A stretch of 39,026 nt of DNA from Chloroflexota bacterium (lineage in GTDB: Bacteria; Chloroflexota; Dehalococcoidia; GIF9; UBA5629), in NCBI GenBank assembly GCA_016865895.1, contig VGNY01000007.1, positions 1 through 39,026 of the forward strand, in the 5' to 3' direction. This document shows, piece after piece, positions 8,253-17,269 of the stretch; the stretch's first letter is position 1; each line of letters starts with the position of its first letter. Both the position numbers and the translations under genes were made by a program. Under the pieces are notes generated by a model. That model was not told where the DNA came from. It did not search any database and saw only the letters and a program-made list of their open reading frames with translations.

Positions 8253-10046
8253 ATGTGGAAGACCGAAGCCACTGGGGTTGCGCACACGGAGATGGTAGTA
8301 AGGCAGTGTCTGCCACCGTGTCAGGTTAAATGTCCTATAAATGAGGATATCCAGCGGACAAACGTACTTATTTCGCTTCTCCCGGATGACTCAGATTTGG
8401 CAAGAGAGGGCATAATCCAGATTAGCGAGTATCTCTATGATAAGAATCCCTTCTTCAACATTTGCGGTTACATCTGTGGCATTTGTGAACTTGAGTGTAA
8501 CTACAGCAAGAAGGGTGGGGCAATTAAGAGAAGACTACTCAAAAGATTCTTGTCAGATGTCTATACTGACCATTTAAAGGAGCGAGAAGAATTAGAGGTT
8601 CTCAAAGATAAGGAAAATGTGGCTGTTATAGGTGGTGGGCCTGGTGGTCTAATGTGTGCCTACCACTTAAGCAAGAGGGGATATCGCGTAACAATATTCG
8701 AAGCCTCTGATCGACTTGGTGGAGCGCTATGGTTAGTACCAGACTACCGCTTGCCCAAGGATGTTCTGCAAGCCACGGTGGAAAACCTCGTAAGAATTGC
8801 TGGCGTAGAGGTTAAGTACAACAGCAGGCTTGGGTCAGGGAAATTGACGCTGGAAAGACTCAAGAATGAGGGCTATAAGGCGGTGTTTCTGGTAACGGGG
8901 TTGCCATATCCTAGGGTCCTGACCTTTGAGGGGCAGTCTGTGGAAGGGCAAGACCTATCAGGTGTGATGTACGGACTTACCTATCTATATGAAGTCGGCC
9001 ACGGCAATATCGCACCAGATTATTTTAAAGGCAAAAGAGTCATAGTTACAGGAGGCGGAAATGTAGCCTTTGATGTGGCCAGGTCAGTTAGGAGACAAGG
9101 TGGAGAGGTAACTATCGTATGTCTTGAATGTGAGGATAAGGACTGCAAAGATGGTATACCGGCTGACGAAGAGGAAATCCGTGGGGCCTGGGAGGAGGGT
9201 ATAAGAATAGTCTACAGCCGCGGTGTGAGAAAAATCGTCGGACAGGGTGGCAAATTCAAGGGAATCAATTGTCCAGCGTGTGTTAGCGTGTTTGATGAAG
9301 AAGGATTCAATCCCAAGTTCGATTGTACTGACTGTATAGATTTAGAGGGAGATGTGCTCATAATCACAATTGGACAGGCTCCCGATAGGCCTCTGCTGCA
9401 GAAAGAAGGCCTTCTGGATGAACGGGGTAGACTTGATATTGACCACTTGACGCTGCAGAGCTTACGTAAGCCTTGGCTATTCATAGGTGGTGATGTGAGG
9501 AGAGTCGGCTTCATGATAGAAGCTATGGGAGAAGGACTTGTGGCTGTCGAATCTATTGACAGGTATTTGAGGGGTGTAGATATGAAGGAAGGTCGAAGAA
9601 GAGATTATGAAGGATATGAGATACCGTTCAGAAGAGACTATAAACGTGAACCTGAGGTGCTCTGGATACCGCCTGAAAACAGAATGCATTTCCAACTTTT
9701 TGAGAAGGGCTTCACATTAAAAGAGGCGATAGAAGAGGCGAAAAGGTGTGTCACTTGTGGTCCCTGTCTATCTTGCAAGGCCTGTGTATCCATTGGGTTT
9801 CAGAAGTCTCTAAGTCCAGTGGAGGTAGATGTTGGGAAGTGTAGTGGCTGTGGTCATTGTGTCTATGCCTGTAATTATTATGCCGCACGTTTGGTTAACA
9901 TTGGTGGCAAAATCACATCTGAAACCGATATGTTCAAGTGTAAGTCCTGCGGCATGTGTGTTGTGGCTTGTCCGTCCCAAGCAAGAAGGATGGTTGATGA
10001 TGATACGACAGAGAGAATAGCCAGAGTATTTGCATCCCTGTCATAG
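8253..10046 (+). CDS. GltD/NfnB-like FAD-NAD(P) oxidoreductase with N-terminal Fe-S domain and C-terminal bis-[4Fe-4S] ferredoxin domain
   Basis: CLPPCQVKCP, NICGYICGICELEC; VIGGGPGGLMCA and VTGGGNVAFDVA; C-terminal CSGCGHCVYAC and CKSCGMCVVACP; SD AAGGAGG. Confidence 0.9.
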   Translation: MWKTEATGVAHTEMVVRQCLPPCQVKCPINEDIQRTNVLISLLPDDSDLAREGIIQISEYLYDKNPFFNICGYICGICELECNYSKKGGAIKRRLLKRFLSDVYTDHLKEREELEVLKDKENVAVIGGGPGGLMCAYHLSKRGYRVTIFEASDRLGGALWLVPDYRLPKDVLQATVENLVRIAGVEVKYNSRLGSGKLTLERLKNEGYKAVFLVTGLPYPRVLTFEGQSVEGQDLSGVMYGLTYLYEVGHGNIAPDYFKGKRVIVTGGGNVAFDVARSVRRQGGEVTIVCLECEDKDCKDGIPADEEEIRGAWEEGIRIVYSRGVRKIVGQGGKFKGINCPACVSVFDEEGFNPKFDCTDCIDLEGDVLIITIGQAPDRPLLQKEGLLDERGRLDIDHLTLQSLRKPWLFIGGDVRRVGFMIEAMGEGLVAVESIDRYLRGVDMKEGRRRDYEGYEIPFRRDYKREPEVLWIPPENRMHFQLFEKGFTLKEAIEEAKRCVTCGPCLSCKACVSIGFQKSLSPVEVDVGKCSGCGHCVYACNYYAARLVNIGGKITSETDMFKCKSCGMCVVACPSQARRMVDDDTTERIARVFASLS

Positions 10047-10080
10047 ATGCTCAATAAAAAGTATTTTAAGGAGGAGAACA

Positions 10081-10527
10081 TTGAGCGAATATAAACCCAA
10101 GTTAGTGTGTTTTTCCTGCAAGTTTGGCTGGGGCTATCTGACGGATGAAGCTGCCCTCTCCAGTAAGATAGAGAACTGGATACCCATTATTTGCACAGGA
10201 AAAATCGATGCTGCCCATGTGATTAATGCGTTCGAAGAAGGGGCTGATGGAATCTTGATACTCGGTTGCCCGGAAGGTGATTGTCATTATCAAGACGGTA
10301 ACTATGAGGCAAAAAAGAGAGTTTACATCCTCCACAGGCTGCTGGAGCCTATGGGTATAGAGAAGGAAAGGATTAAGCTAGAGCTGTCTATTGACCCCGA
10401 AGGTAGGAGAATACCGCAACTAGTGAAAGAGATGAGCAAGGAGCTTGTAAAACTAGGCCCGTGCAGGAAGGCCAAAGCGGCAGAGAAGATGCCGAGAGAG
10501 GTAGTTAAAGCAAGAGGGGGGGAATAA
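10081..10527 (+). CDS. mvhD: MvhD-like hydrogenase iron-sulfur (delta) subunit
   Basis: CFSCKFGWGYLTDEA...GCPEGDCHYQDGN; TTG start at 10081 after AAGGAGGAG SD, in frame with the track ORF that starts at 10030. Confidence 0.88.
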   Translation: MSEYKPKLVCFSCKFGWGYLTDEAALSSKIENWIPIICTGKIDAAHVINAFEEGADGILILGCPEGDCHYQDGNYEAKKRVYILHRLLEPMGIEKERIKLELSIDPEGRRIPQLVKEMSKELVKLGPCRKAKAAEKMPREVVKARGGE

Positions 10528-10528
10528 G

Positions 10529-11491
10529 ATGACGAAGCCAAAAGTTGCCATTTGCTGGTTGGGCTCCTGTGGGGGTTGTGACGAGGCGGTCGTTGATATA
10601 AATGAAGTGCTCCTTCGCGTTGCAGAAGCGGTTGACATCATACTATGGCCAGTGGCGCTGGACTTCAAGTATGATAGTATTAGAGGCCTGAAGGATGGCG
10701 AAATCGTATTAAGTGTGGTCAATGGACATGTCAGAAATTCGGAACAAGAAGAGATAGCTAATCTACTGAGGGAAAAATCTCAGTTGGTTCTTGCCTTTGG
10801 TGCCTGCGCCTGCTTTGGTGGTACGCCTGGATTAGCCAATCTGACTACAAAGGAGGACATCTTTAATTGGGTCTATCGTGATGCCCCAACGGTGGTAAAT
10901 CCCAATGGGAACTATCCTCAAGTGAGCACTCACGTCAATGGAAAAGAGCTCACTCTCCCCGAATTCTATGACCATGTCTATGCATTGAACGACATAATTG
11001 ATGTAGATTATTACTTACCGGGGTGTCCACCTCCTCCCTATTTGGTAATGTATGCTGTGAGCGCAGTCCTCGAGAATAAGCTTCCCCCTAAAGGCTCAAC
11101 CCTGGCGCCTCAAAGAGCCTTGTGTGATACCTGTAAGCGCAACAAGTCGAAGCCAGATAGGCTGGCAATAAGGGAAATTAAGAGGATCCACGAGGTGGAA
11201 GCGGACCCTGAGACTTGCTTTCTGGCTCAAGGGATAATCTGCGTGGGACCTGCCACCCGTGACGGCTGTGGAGAAGCCTGTATGAATATCAATATCCCGT
11301 GCCGGGGATGCTTTGGCCCTGTGGAAGGAGTTGTGGATTCCGGAGCTAAGTTTGTCTCCGCTTTGGCATCAATCCTAGATGTACAGAGTGAAGAAGAGAT
11401 AACTAGGATTGTAGACCAGATTGTTGACCCTGCAGGATACCTGTACCGATTCTCACTACCCGCTTCGATATTGAAGAAAAAAAGAGGCTAA
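10529..11491 (+). CDS. mvhG: [NiFe]-hydrogenase small subunit, MvhG-like with additional C-terminal Fe-S clusters
   Basis: CWLGSCGGCDEAV, GACACFGG, LPGCPPPP, C-terminal CGEACMNINIPCRGCFGP. Confidence 0.9.
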   Translation: MTKPKVAICWLGSCGGCDEAVVDINEVLLRVAEAVDIILWPVALDFKYDSIRGLKDGEIVLSVVNGHVRNSEQEEIANLLREKSQLVLAFGACACFGGTPGLANLTTKEDIFNWVYRDAPTVVNPNGNYPQVSTHVNGKELTLPEFYDHVYALNDIIDVDYYLPGCPPPPYLVMYAVSAVLENKLPPKGSTLAPQRALCDTCKRNKSKPDRLAIREIKRIHEVEADPETCFLAQGIICVGPATRDGCGEACMNINIPCRGCFGPVEGVVDSGAKFVSALASILDVQSEEEITRIVDQIVDPAGYLYRFSLPASILKKKRG

Positions 11492-11517
11492 AGGATTAGA
11501 TAGGAAAGAGGTGTAAT

Positions 11518-12981
11518 GTGACCAAAAAGATAACCGTAAATCCAATTACTAGACTTGAGGGGCATGGGAAAATCGAGATTTTTCTGGATGATAAGGGTAA
11601 CGTAGACGATGCCTACTGGCAAGTAGTTGAACTGAGGGGTTTTGAAAGGTTCTGTCTCGGTAGGCCTGTGGAGGAGTTGCCGCGGATTATGCCCAATATT
11701 TGTGGCGTTTGTCCAACACCCCATAATATGGCATCTGTAAAAGCCCTGGATGACTTGTATGGAGTAGAACCAACACCCACTGCCAAGTTGGTAAGACAGC
11801 TCCACTACAATGCGTTCATGGTGGAAGACCATTTGCTGCATTTCTTTATACTCTCCGCACCAGATTTTGTGCTTGGACCAAGTGCTGACCCTGCGGAGCG
11901 GAATATTCTCGGTGTAGTAGCAAAGGTTGGGTTGGAGATCGGCGGCAAAGTTATAGAGGTTAGAAAGAGATGCCGTGAGATAATTCGTTACCTTGGTAGT
12001 AAGCCTCCTCATCCCGAAGGTGGTTTACCTGGAGGAGTACCCAAGGGAGTCACTGAAGAGGACAGAAGGTGGATAAAGGAGACTGCTGATTTCACTGTTG
12101 AATTTTGCCAGTTTGCTCTGGAGTTATTTAAGCAGATTGTCCTGGATAATAAACAATACCTAGACCTTGTCCTGAGTGACGCTTATAAACTGAACACCTA
12201 TTATATGGGGCTAGTTGATGAGAATAACCGAGTGAATTTTTATGAGGGTAAATGCAGGGTGGTCAATCCCAAGGGCGAGGAATATGCCTTGTTTGACTAT
12301 CACGATTATGTTGACCACATAGGAGAGTGGGTCGAACCCTGGACATACATAAGGCTAACTCACCTGAGGAAAATAGGATGGAATGGTTTGAACGATGGTA
12401 AGACAACATCGCTGTACCGTGTAGGTCCCCTTGCTAGGTTAAACGCAGCTGAAAAGATGTTAACTCCCCTCGCACAGAGAGAATATGAGGCAATGTTCGA
12501 CACATTGGGCGGCAGACCAAGTCACCATACTCTGGCCTACCATTGGGCAAGATTGATTGAAGCCTTCCAGGCTGCGGAGCATATGCAGAGGATTGCTAAT
12601 GACCCCTTGCTGACCAGCAAAGATATACGTAATATGAATTTAAAATTGGACAAGGTTGGTATCGGCTGTGTTGAAGCGGCACGTGGGACGTTAATCCACC
12701 ATTATGAGACTGATGGTGACGGAAAGACTACAAAGGTGAATCTTATCGTAGCCACTCAGCACAACGCAGCTCCCATATGCCTATCTGTTAAGAAGGCAGC
12801 CATGGGATTTGTTAAGGGGCCGGAGGTAAAGGAAGGTTTACTTAATATGGTAGAGATGGCTTTTAGAGCCTATGACCCCTGCCTAGCCTGTGCCACACAC
12901 GCTTTGCCGGGTGGGATGCCATTGGTAGTGAATATAAGAGAGCGAAATGGCGACCTGATACAAACTGTGCAGAGACCGTGA
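11518..12981 (+). CDS. mvhA: [NiFe]-hydrogenase large subunit, MvhA-like
   Basis: NPITRLEGHGK, NICGVCPTPHN, DPCLACATHALPGGM; GTG start at 11518. Confidence 0.92.
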   Translation: MTKKITVNPITRLEGHGKIEIFLDDKGNVDDAYWQVVELRGFERFCLGRPVEELPRIMPNICGVCPTPHNMASVKALDDLYGVEPTPTAKLVRQLHYNAFMVEDHLLHFFILSAPDFVLGPSADPAERNILGVVAKVGLEIGGKVIEVRKRCREIIRYLGSKPPHPEGGLPGGVPKGVTEEDRRWIKETADFTVEFCQFALELFKQIVLDNKQYLDLVLSDAYKLNTYYMGLVDENNRVNFYEGKCRVVNPKGEEYALFDYHDYVDHIGEWVEPWTYIRLTHLRKIGWNGLNDGKTTSLYRVGPLARLNAAEKMLTPLAQREYEAMFDTLGGRPSHHTLAYHWARLIEAFQAAEHMQRIANDPLLTSKDIRNMNLKLDKVGIGCVEAARGTLIHHYETDGDGKTTKVNLIVATQHNAAPICLSVKKAAMGFVKGPEVKEGLLNMVEMAFRAYDPCLACATHALPGGMPLVVNIRERNGDLIQTVQRP

Positions 12982-13204
12982 CTCTAACCAAGAGGGAGTT
13001 GTATTAGGCCTGGTTTAGAGTTATCATCTGGCTTAGATGGGCGCATAGACTACGGTAGGTATGCTTCACGAAAACACGCAGTCTTGGATGCTCATTAGAG
13101 AGCAAATTGGCCAGAGAATTCTATCCAGGTCTTATATTTTGTATGCTATCACATCAGACAAGGTGAGGCTTTTAAATACTAGGTAGGTCTACGCAGTCCT
13201 CAAC

Positions 13205-14641
13205 ATGAATAAGGCGTTGTCTGAAGAAGTAAAAACGACGGACTACTCTCCTGAACAAAGAGCACTGATTCTCCGGCTCAGTGTATATATCAATATGAGA
13301 TGGCTTGCCATTCTAGCCATCATCGTTGCTACACTAGTAGCAACAGAGGTATTTGATATCTACCTTCCCACCGTACCAGTTTATGTAATTTGCGTGGTTA
13401 TCGCATCCTATAATTTCGCATTTTTACGCTTGACGCAAGGCTTGAAAACACCAAAACCTGGGTTGATTATCAAGAAAACTGCGACCTATGGTAATGTCCA
13501 GATAATTCTCGACTTGGTAATGCTCACTGCACTTCTACATTTCACTGGAGGAATAGAAAACCCGTTCATATTTCTGTACATGATCCACACTACTGCAGCC
13601 GGTATATTTCTTTCCCGGAGAAGGTCGTATCAACTGACCACGTTAGCCATGGTTATGGTGACACTTCTAGTTTTTTTGGAGTATACTTGGATAATACCCC
13701 ATGTAAATCTTGCGGGATTTGTGCTTGCATATCGATACAGAGATTTGGGCTATGTCGTTGGTGTCCTGGTTGCCTTGGTGACCTTGGCTTATGCCTCCAC
13801 TTATGTGACCACCTCTATTGTGGGCGAGCTAAGGAGAAGACAACGGGAAGTGTTAAAATTGAGGGACCAGCTTATCGAACAAAGAACCATGGAGTTGGAA
13901 CAGTGTTCTAGTGAAGTAGTCAAACTGGTTGAGGAAAGGAAACGTTTTGTCCAGTTTCTCAGCGTTGTCGCTCATGACCTCCAGTCTCCCTTGGTAGCCA
14001 CCCAGAGTTTGCTATCCTATATAGTCGATGGATATACTGGCGAGATTACTGATGGGCAGAAAGACCTGATGCAAAGGGGTATTAGGAGAATCGATGGGCT
14101 TCTGACGTTGATTACAGACTTATTGGACATACCTCGTATTGAAGCCGGTCAGATTAATCGCGAGATGAGGGAAATATCCGCGAATGAGGTGATTAAGCAG
14201 GCTATGGAGGGCCTTGATAGCTTGGCGAGGCAGAAAGGTTTGGTGCTGAAGGTTGAATTACCTGAAAATTCACCTAAAATTTATGGGGCAAGTCGTAGGC
14301 TGCAGCAGGTCGTAACTAATCTGACAAGTAATGCTATCAATTATACGCGCGAGGGCACGGTGCTGGTTAGGCTGACAGATGGCGACAACGATATACGGGT
14401 TGAAGTAGTAGACAGCGGAATTGGAATACCGCCTGAGGATTTATCTCGGTTATTTGAAGACTTTTTCCGAGGGAGTAATGTGGGAGCAAAGGGTACCGGA
14501 TTGGGACTGTCCATATCCAAGAGAATAATAGAAGCTCATGGAGGTAAGATTTGGGCTGAAAGCCCTTGCTCTGAAACTGGTAAGGGAAGTAGGTTTACCT
14601 TTACTCTGCCGAAAAGACGAGTGGTCGATCAGAGAGGCTAG
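13205..14641 (+). CDS. Membrane sensor histidine kinase (multi-TM N-terminus, HisKA and HATPase_c)
   Basis: Hydrophobic N-terminal helices, H-box [11 protein letters not shown]-box [34 protein letters not shown]. Confidence 0.92.
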   Translation: MNKALSEEVKTTDYSPEQRALILRLSVYINMRWLAILAIIVATLVATEVFDIYLPTVPVYVICVVIASYNFAFLRLTQGLKTPKPGLIIKKTATYGNVQIILDLVMLTALLHFTGGIENPFIFLYMIHTTAAGIFLSRRRSYQLTTLAMVMVTLLVFLEYTWIIPHVNLAGFVLAYRYRDLGYVVGVLVALVTLAYASTYVTTSIVGELRRRQREVLKLRDQLIEQRTMELEQCSSEVVKLVEERKRFVQFLSVVAHDLQSPLVATQSLLSYIVDGYTGEITDGQKDLMQRGIRRIDGLLTLITDLLDIPRIEAGQINREMREISANEVIKQAMEGLDSLARQKGLVLKVELPENSPKIYGASRRLQQVVTNLTSNAINYTREGTVLVRLTDGDNDIRVEVVDSGIGIPPEDLSRLFEDFFRGSNVGAKGTGLGLSISKRIIEAHGGKIWAESPCSETGKGSRFTFTLPKRRVVDQRG

Positions 14642-14696
14642 CTGAACAACCACACGTAAAGTTACGGAAAACAAATAACTAAGGAGGTGATTAGAC

Positions 14697-15074
14697 ATGC
14701 CACAGAGACCAAAGATTCTACTTGTTGATGATGATGTTGACCTTGTGACGGTGATGAGAGGAGCTTTGGAAAGCAAGGCTTACGAGGTGATTGTAGCCTA
14801 CAACGGGCAGGAGGGACTGGAAAAGGCAAGAAAGGAGAAGCCCGATTTGGTAGTTTTGGATATACTGATGCCGGTGGCGGATGGATTTATCTTCGCTGAC
14901 CAATTTCGCAAAGACCCATCGCTTGCCAAAACCCCTGTCTTAGCGCTGACAAGCTTTTCTGAGTCACTAGGCCAGCCGTTTCCATTTGACGTTTCTGAAT
15001 ACATCATGAAACCTATTAAACCCAAGGATTTAGTGGCTAAGGTTGAAGAGTTTCTAAAGAAGACAAGTTCCTAG
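14697..15074 (+). CDS. Single-domain (CheY-like receiver) response regulator
   Basis: LLVDDDVDL, VVLDILMPVADG, conserved T/K positions (LALTS, YIMKPIKPKDL); 125 aa with no output domain; SD AAGGAGGTG. Confidence 0.92.
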   Translation: MPQRPKILLVDDDVDLVTVMRGALESKAYEVIVAYNGQEGLEKARKEKPDLVVLDILMPVADGFIFADQFRKDPSLAKTPVLALTSFSESLGQPFPFDVSEYIMKPIKPKDLVAKVEEFLKKTSS

Positions 15075-15140
15075 AGATACGATTGCCGTTACTGGCTGGA
15101 GGAAAAGTGGGGAATGTCTTGGTGTAGCCTCGGATTTATA

Positions 15141-15392
15141 TCAGGAAGGACACTGTTTGGTGTAAATCCTGTAGATAGTTTCGTTGCTCGCAGTAAAGCA
15201 CTCGGTACATCCTCCGCACTCCTCCGGCTTAACTTCTTCTAGGTATGTCTCAATCCCCAGTTCTTGGTACATCTCTAAAATCCTCTTGAGATGGTCACCA
15301 CTAGTGATTGAGGCTAGTTTCCAACCTTCTGTTTCTAGCTCTTGTTTGGTCTTAGCCATTTCACTTGCCTGTGGACTCTTTAATTCTACCAA
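15141..15392 (-). CDS. Small conserved-looking hypothetical protein with CGGCTEC motif
   Basis: Coding-like composition; KPEECGGCTECF near the C-terminus. Start uncertain: TTG 15392 or ATG 15359. Confidence 0.5.
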   Translation of the reverse strand: MVELKSPQASEMAKTKQELETEGWKLASITSGDHLKRILEMYQELGIETYLEEVKPEECGGCTECFTASNETIYRIYTKQCPS

Positions 15393-15520
15393 AAAGCTCT
15401 AGGAAGTGTTTTTGATACTGAGTTTATAGACATATCGGCAAGAGTTTGGCCAAGCTGCAAGATTGAGAGGGGCTAGACGGGTTAAGAAAATCTTGTTTAT
15501 AAGGTTTATAATAAGGCGAC

Positions 15521-16414
15521 ATGATGTTTAAGCACAAGTACGCTGATGTCAATAATATCCGTCTCCATTATGTGACTGTGGGCAAGGGCAAGTTGATAAT
15601 GTTTCTTCACGGGTTTCCCGAGTTCTGGTATGAGTGGAAGAACCAGCTTGCTGAGTTTGGAAGCGATTATCAGGCTGTAGCTCCGGATATGCGCGGCTAC
15701 AATCTGTCATCAAAACCTGCCGATGTTGAGCAGTACAAGACGAAGTATTTGGTTGAGGACATTCGTGCTCTTGCTGAGCATCTGGGCTATAAGAAACTTT
15801 TCCTCGTCGCTCATGATTGGGGTGGGGGAGTAGCCTGGCCGTTTGCAATGCGTCATCCAGATTATCTGGAGAAGCTCATAATTATCAATGCACCACATCC
15901 GATTACATTTGCAAGAGAGTTACGTGACAATCCAGCCCAACAGAAGGCTAGCCAGTATATCTTGATGCACCGCACGCCGCAGGCTGATGAGATACTGTCT
16001 CGAGATAGCTATAAGTTGCTTGTTGATGCTGTTTTGACGAACGGTCTTAATCAAGGATATTTTACTGCGGAAGACCGCAAGGCATATATCGAGGCCTGGT
16101 CACAGTCAGGTGCACTTACCGGTGGCTTGAATTACTACCGAGCAGCACGCCTCGGCCCGTTTACCGGTGAAAACAGCGAGGCTTTGGATAATTTAATTGT
16201 AAATCCCTCCCTCGCCACAGTTAAAGTGCCAACGCTGGTGATCTGGGGTGAGAAGGACCGGTATCTGCTGACTGGGAATCTTGATGGCCTTGACAGGTAT
16301 GTGCCCAATTTGATAGTTAAGCGCATTCCGGATGGCTCACATTGGGTCATCCATGAGAAGCCGGCGATTGTTAATGCATATATCCGCGAGTTTATTAAAG
16401 GCAAAAATTTTTAA
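15521..16414 (+). CDS. Alpha/beta hydrolase, epoxide hydrolase/dehalogenase-like
   Basis: HGFPEFWYEW oxyanion motif, nucleophile motif AHDWGG, acid WGEKDRY, C-terminal GSHWVIHEKP. Confidence 0.87.
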   Translation: MMFKHKYADVNNIRLHYVTVGKGKLIMFLHGFPEFWYEWKNQLAEFGSDYQAVAPDMRGYNLSSKPADVEQYKTKYLVEDIRALAEHLGYKKLFLVAHDWGGGVAWPFAMRHPDYLEKLIIINAPHPITFARELRDNPAQQKASQYILMHRTPQADEILSRDSYKLLVDAVLTNGLNQGYFTAEDRKAYIEAWSQSGALTGGLNYYRAARLGPFTGENSEALDNLIVNPSLATVKVPTLVIWGEKDRYLLTGNLDGLDRYVPNLIVKRIPDGSHWVIHEKPAIVNAYIREFIKGKNF

Positions 16415-16456
16415 TCAGCCTCAAAATAAATAGAAAGATAACAAACAAAATTCAGC

Positions 16457-16485
16457 TTGACAATGGTTTTCTGCTAGCCTATCCT
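16457..16485 (+). promoter_or_regulatory. Candidate sigma70 promoter TTGACA-N17-TATCCT for the acyl-CoA/hypBA/mutase operon
   Basis: Perfect -35 at 16457-16462, -10-like TATCCT at 16480-16485, 17-nt spacer, AGGAGG SD before ATG 16512. Confidence 0.55.
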
Positions 16486-16511
16486 TAATCTTTGGTTTCA
16501 GGAGGGCAGAA

Positions 16512-17252
16512 ATGAGTGTACGTACTGTTGGCATTATCGGTGATGGGGAGCTAAAGGGTTGGCTGCAAGAACTTTTGTCAAAGGCAGACTTCAAAGTCAT
16601 CACCTCTGATTTGAATCAGGATTACGCTGACCAAGTCTCGGCTACTGATTTAGTTTTAGAGGCTGTGGCTGAAGATTTTGCTTTGAAAAGGAAAGTATTT
16701 GAGAATTGCGATAGTAAATGCCGCAAGGAAACGATTTTGGCAACTACCACTGCTAATCCCTGTATTACGAAACTAGCGGCAACGACTAAAAGGCCGGAGA
16801 AAGTCATTGGCCTCAACTTCACCAAAAATCCATTCGAGGAGAAATACCTAGTTCAGATAGTGAGAGGACTGCAAACTTCTGAAGATGCTGTGCAGACTTC
16901 GAGGGATTTTTTGGAGAAGGCGGGTATTGTCGTTGCAAAACTTGAGGAGGCGCCAGGTTTTATTCTGGACAGGGTGATTGCCTCGATAGTTAATGAGGCT
17001 GCCGTCATGTATTCAGCGAAATTGGCGAGCCTTGAGGATATTGACAGGATGATGAAGGTCTGTGTGAATTGGCCTATGGGGCCCTTCGAATTTGGTGATA
17101 CTATCGGTGTGGACAAGGTAGTGGAAATTATGGAGTCTCTATCACAGCAACTTGGCCCCAAGTATATGCCTAATTTTTTGCTCAGGAAAATGGTTGATGC
17201 TGGCTGGTTGGGAAAGAAGACGGGGAGAGGATTCTATGTATATAGCAAATAA
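16512..17252 (+). CDS. 3-hydroxyacyl-CoA dehydrogenase-like protein with divergent catalytic residues
   Basis: HADH fold segments (NWPMGPFEFGDTIGVD, GWLGKKTGRGFYVYSK) but GLNFTKNP where GLHFFNP is expected; shortened N-terminus. Confidence 0.82.
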   Translation: MSVRTVGIIGDGELKGWLQELLSKADFKVITSDLNQDYADQVSATDLVLEAVAEDFALKRKVFENCDSKCRKETILATTTANPCITKLAATTKRPEKVIGLNFTKNPFEEKYLVQIVRGLQTSEDAVQTSRDFLEKAGIVVAKLEEAPGFILDRVIASIVNEAAVMYSAKLASLEDIDRMMKVCVNWPMGPFEFGDTIGVDKVVEIMESLSQQLGPKYMPNFLLRKMVDAGWLGKKTGRGFYVYSK

Positions 17253-17269
17253 TTCAGGTGGAGGCAAAG

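Noticed and set aside
7951-8287. Minus-strand ORFs 7951-8160 and 7967-8287 in the hydrogenase intergenic region
   Set aside because: They overlap the predicted promoters and the 8253 gene start, resemble no family, and are better explained by repetitive regulatory sequence.
12981-13021. Strong intrinsic terminator after the mvhA-like gene (ACTCTAACCA...TGGTTTAGAGT)
   Set aside because: Stem is imperfect and no U-tract follows; too weak to list as a feature.
12982-13204. tRNA or structured ncRNA between the mvhA-like and kinase genes
   Set aside because: No tRNA cloverleaf elements or conserved ncRNA motifs recognised by eye; tRNAscan-SE and Rfam scans would be needed.
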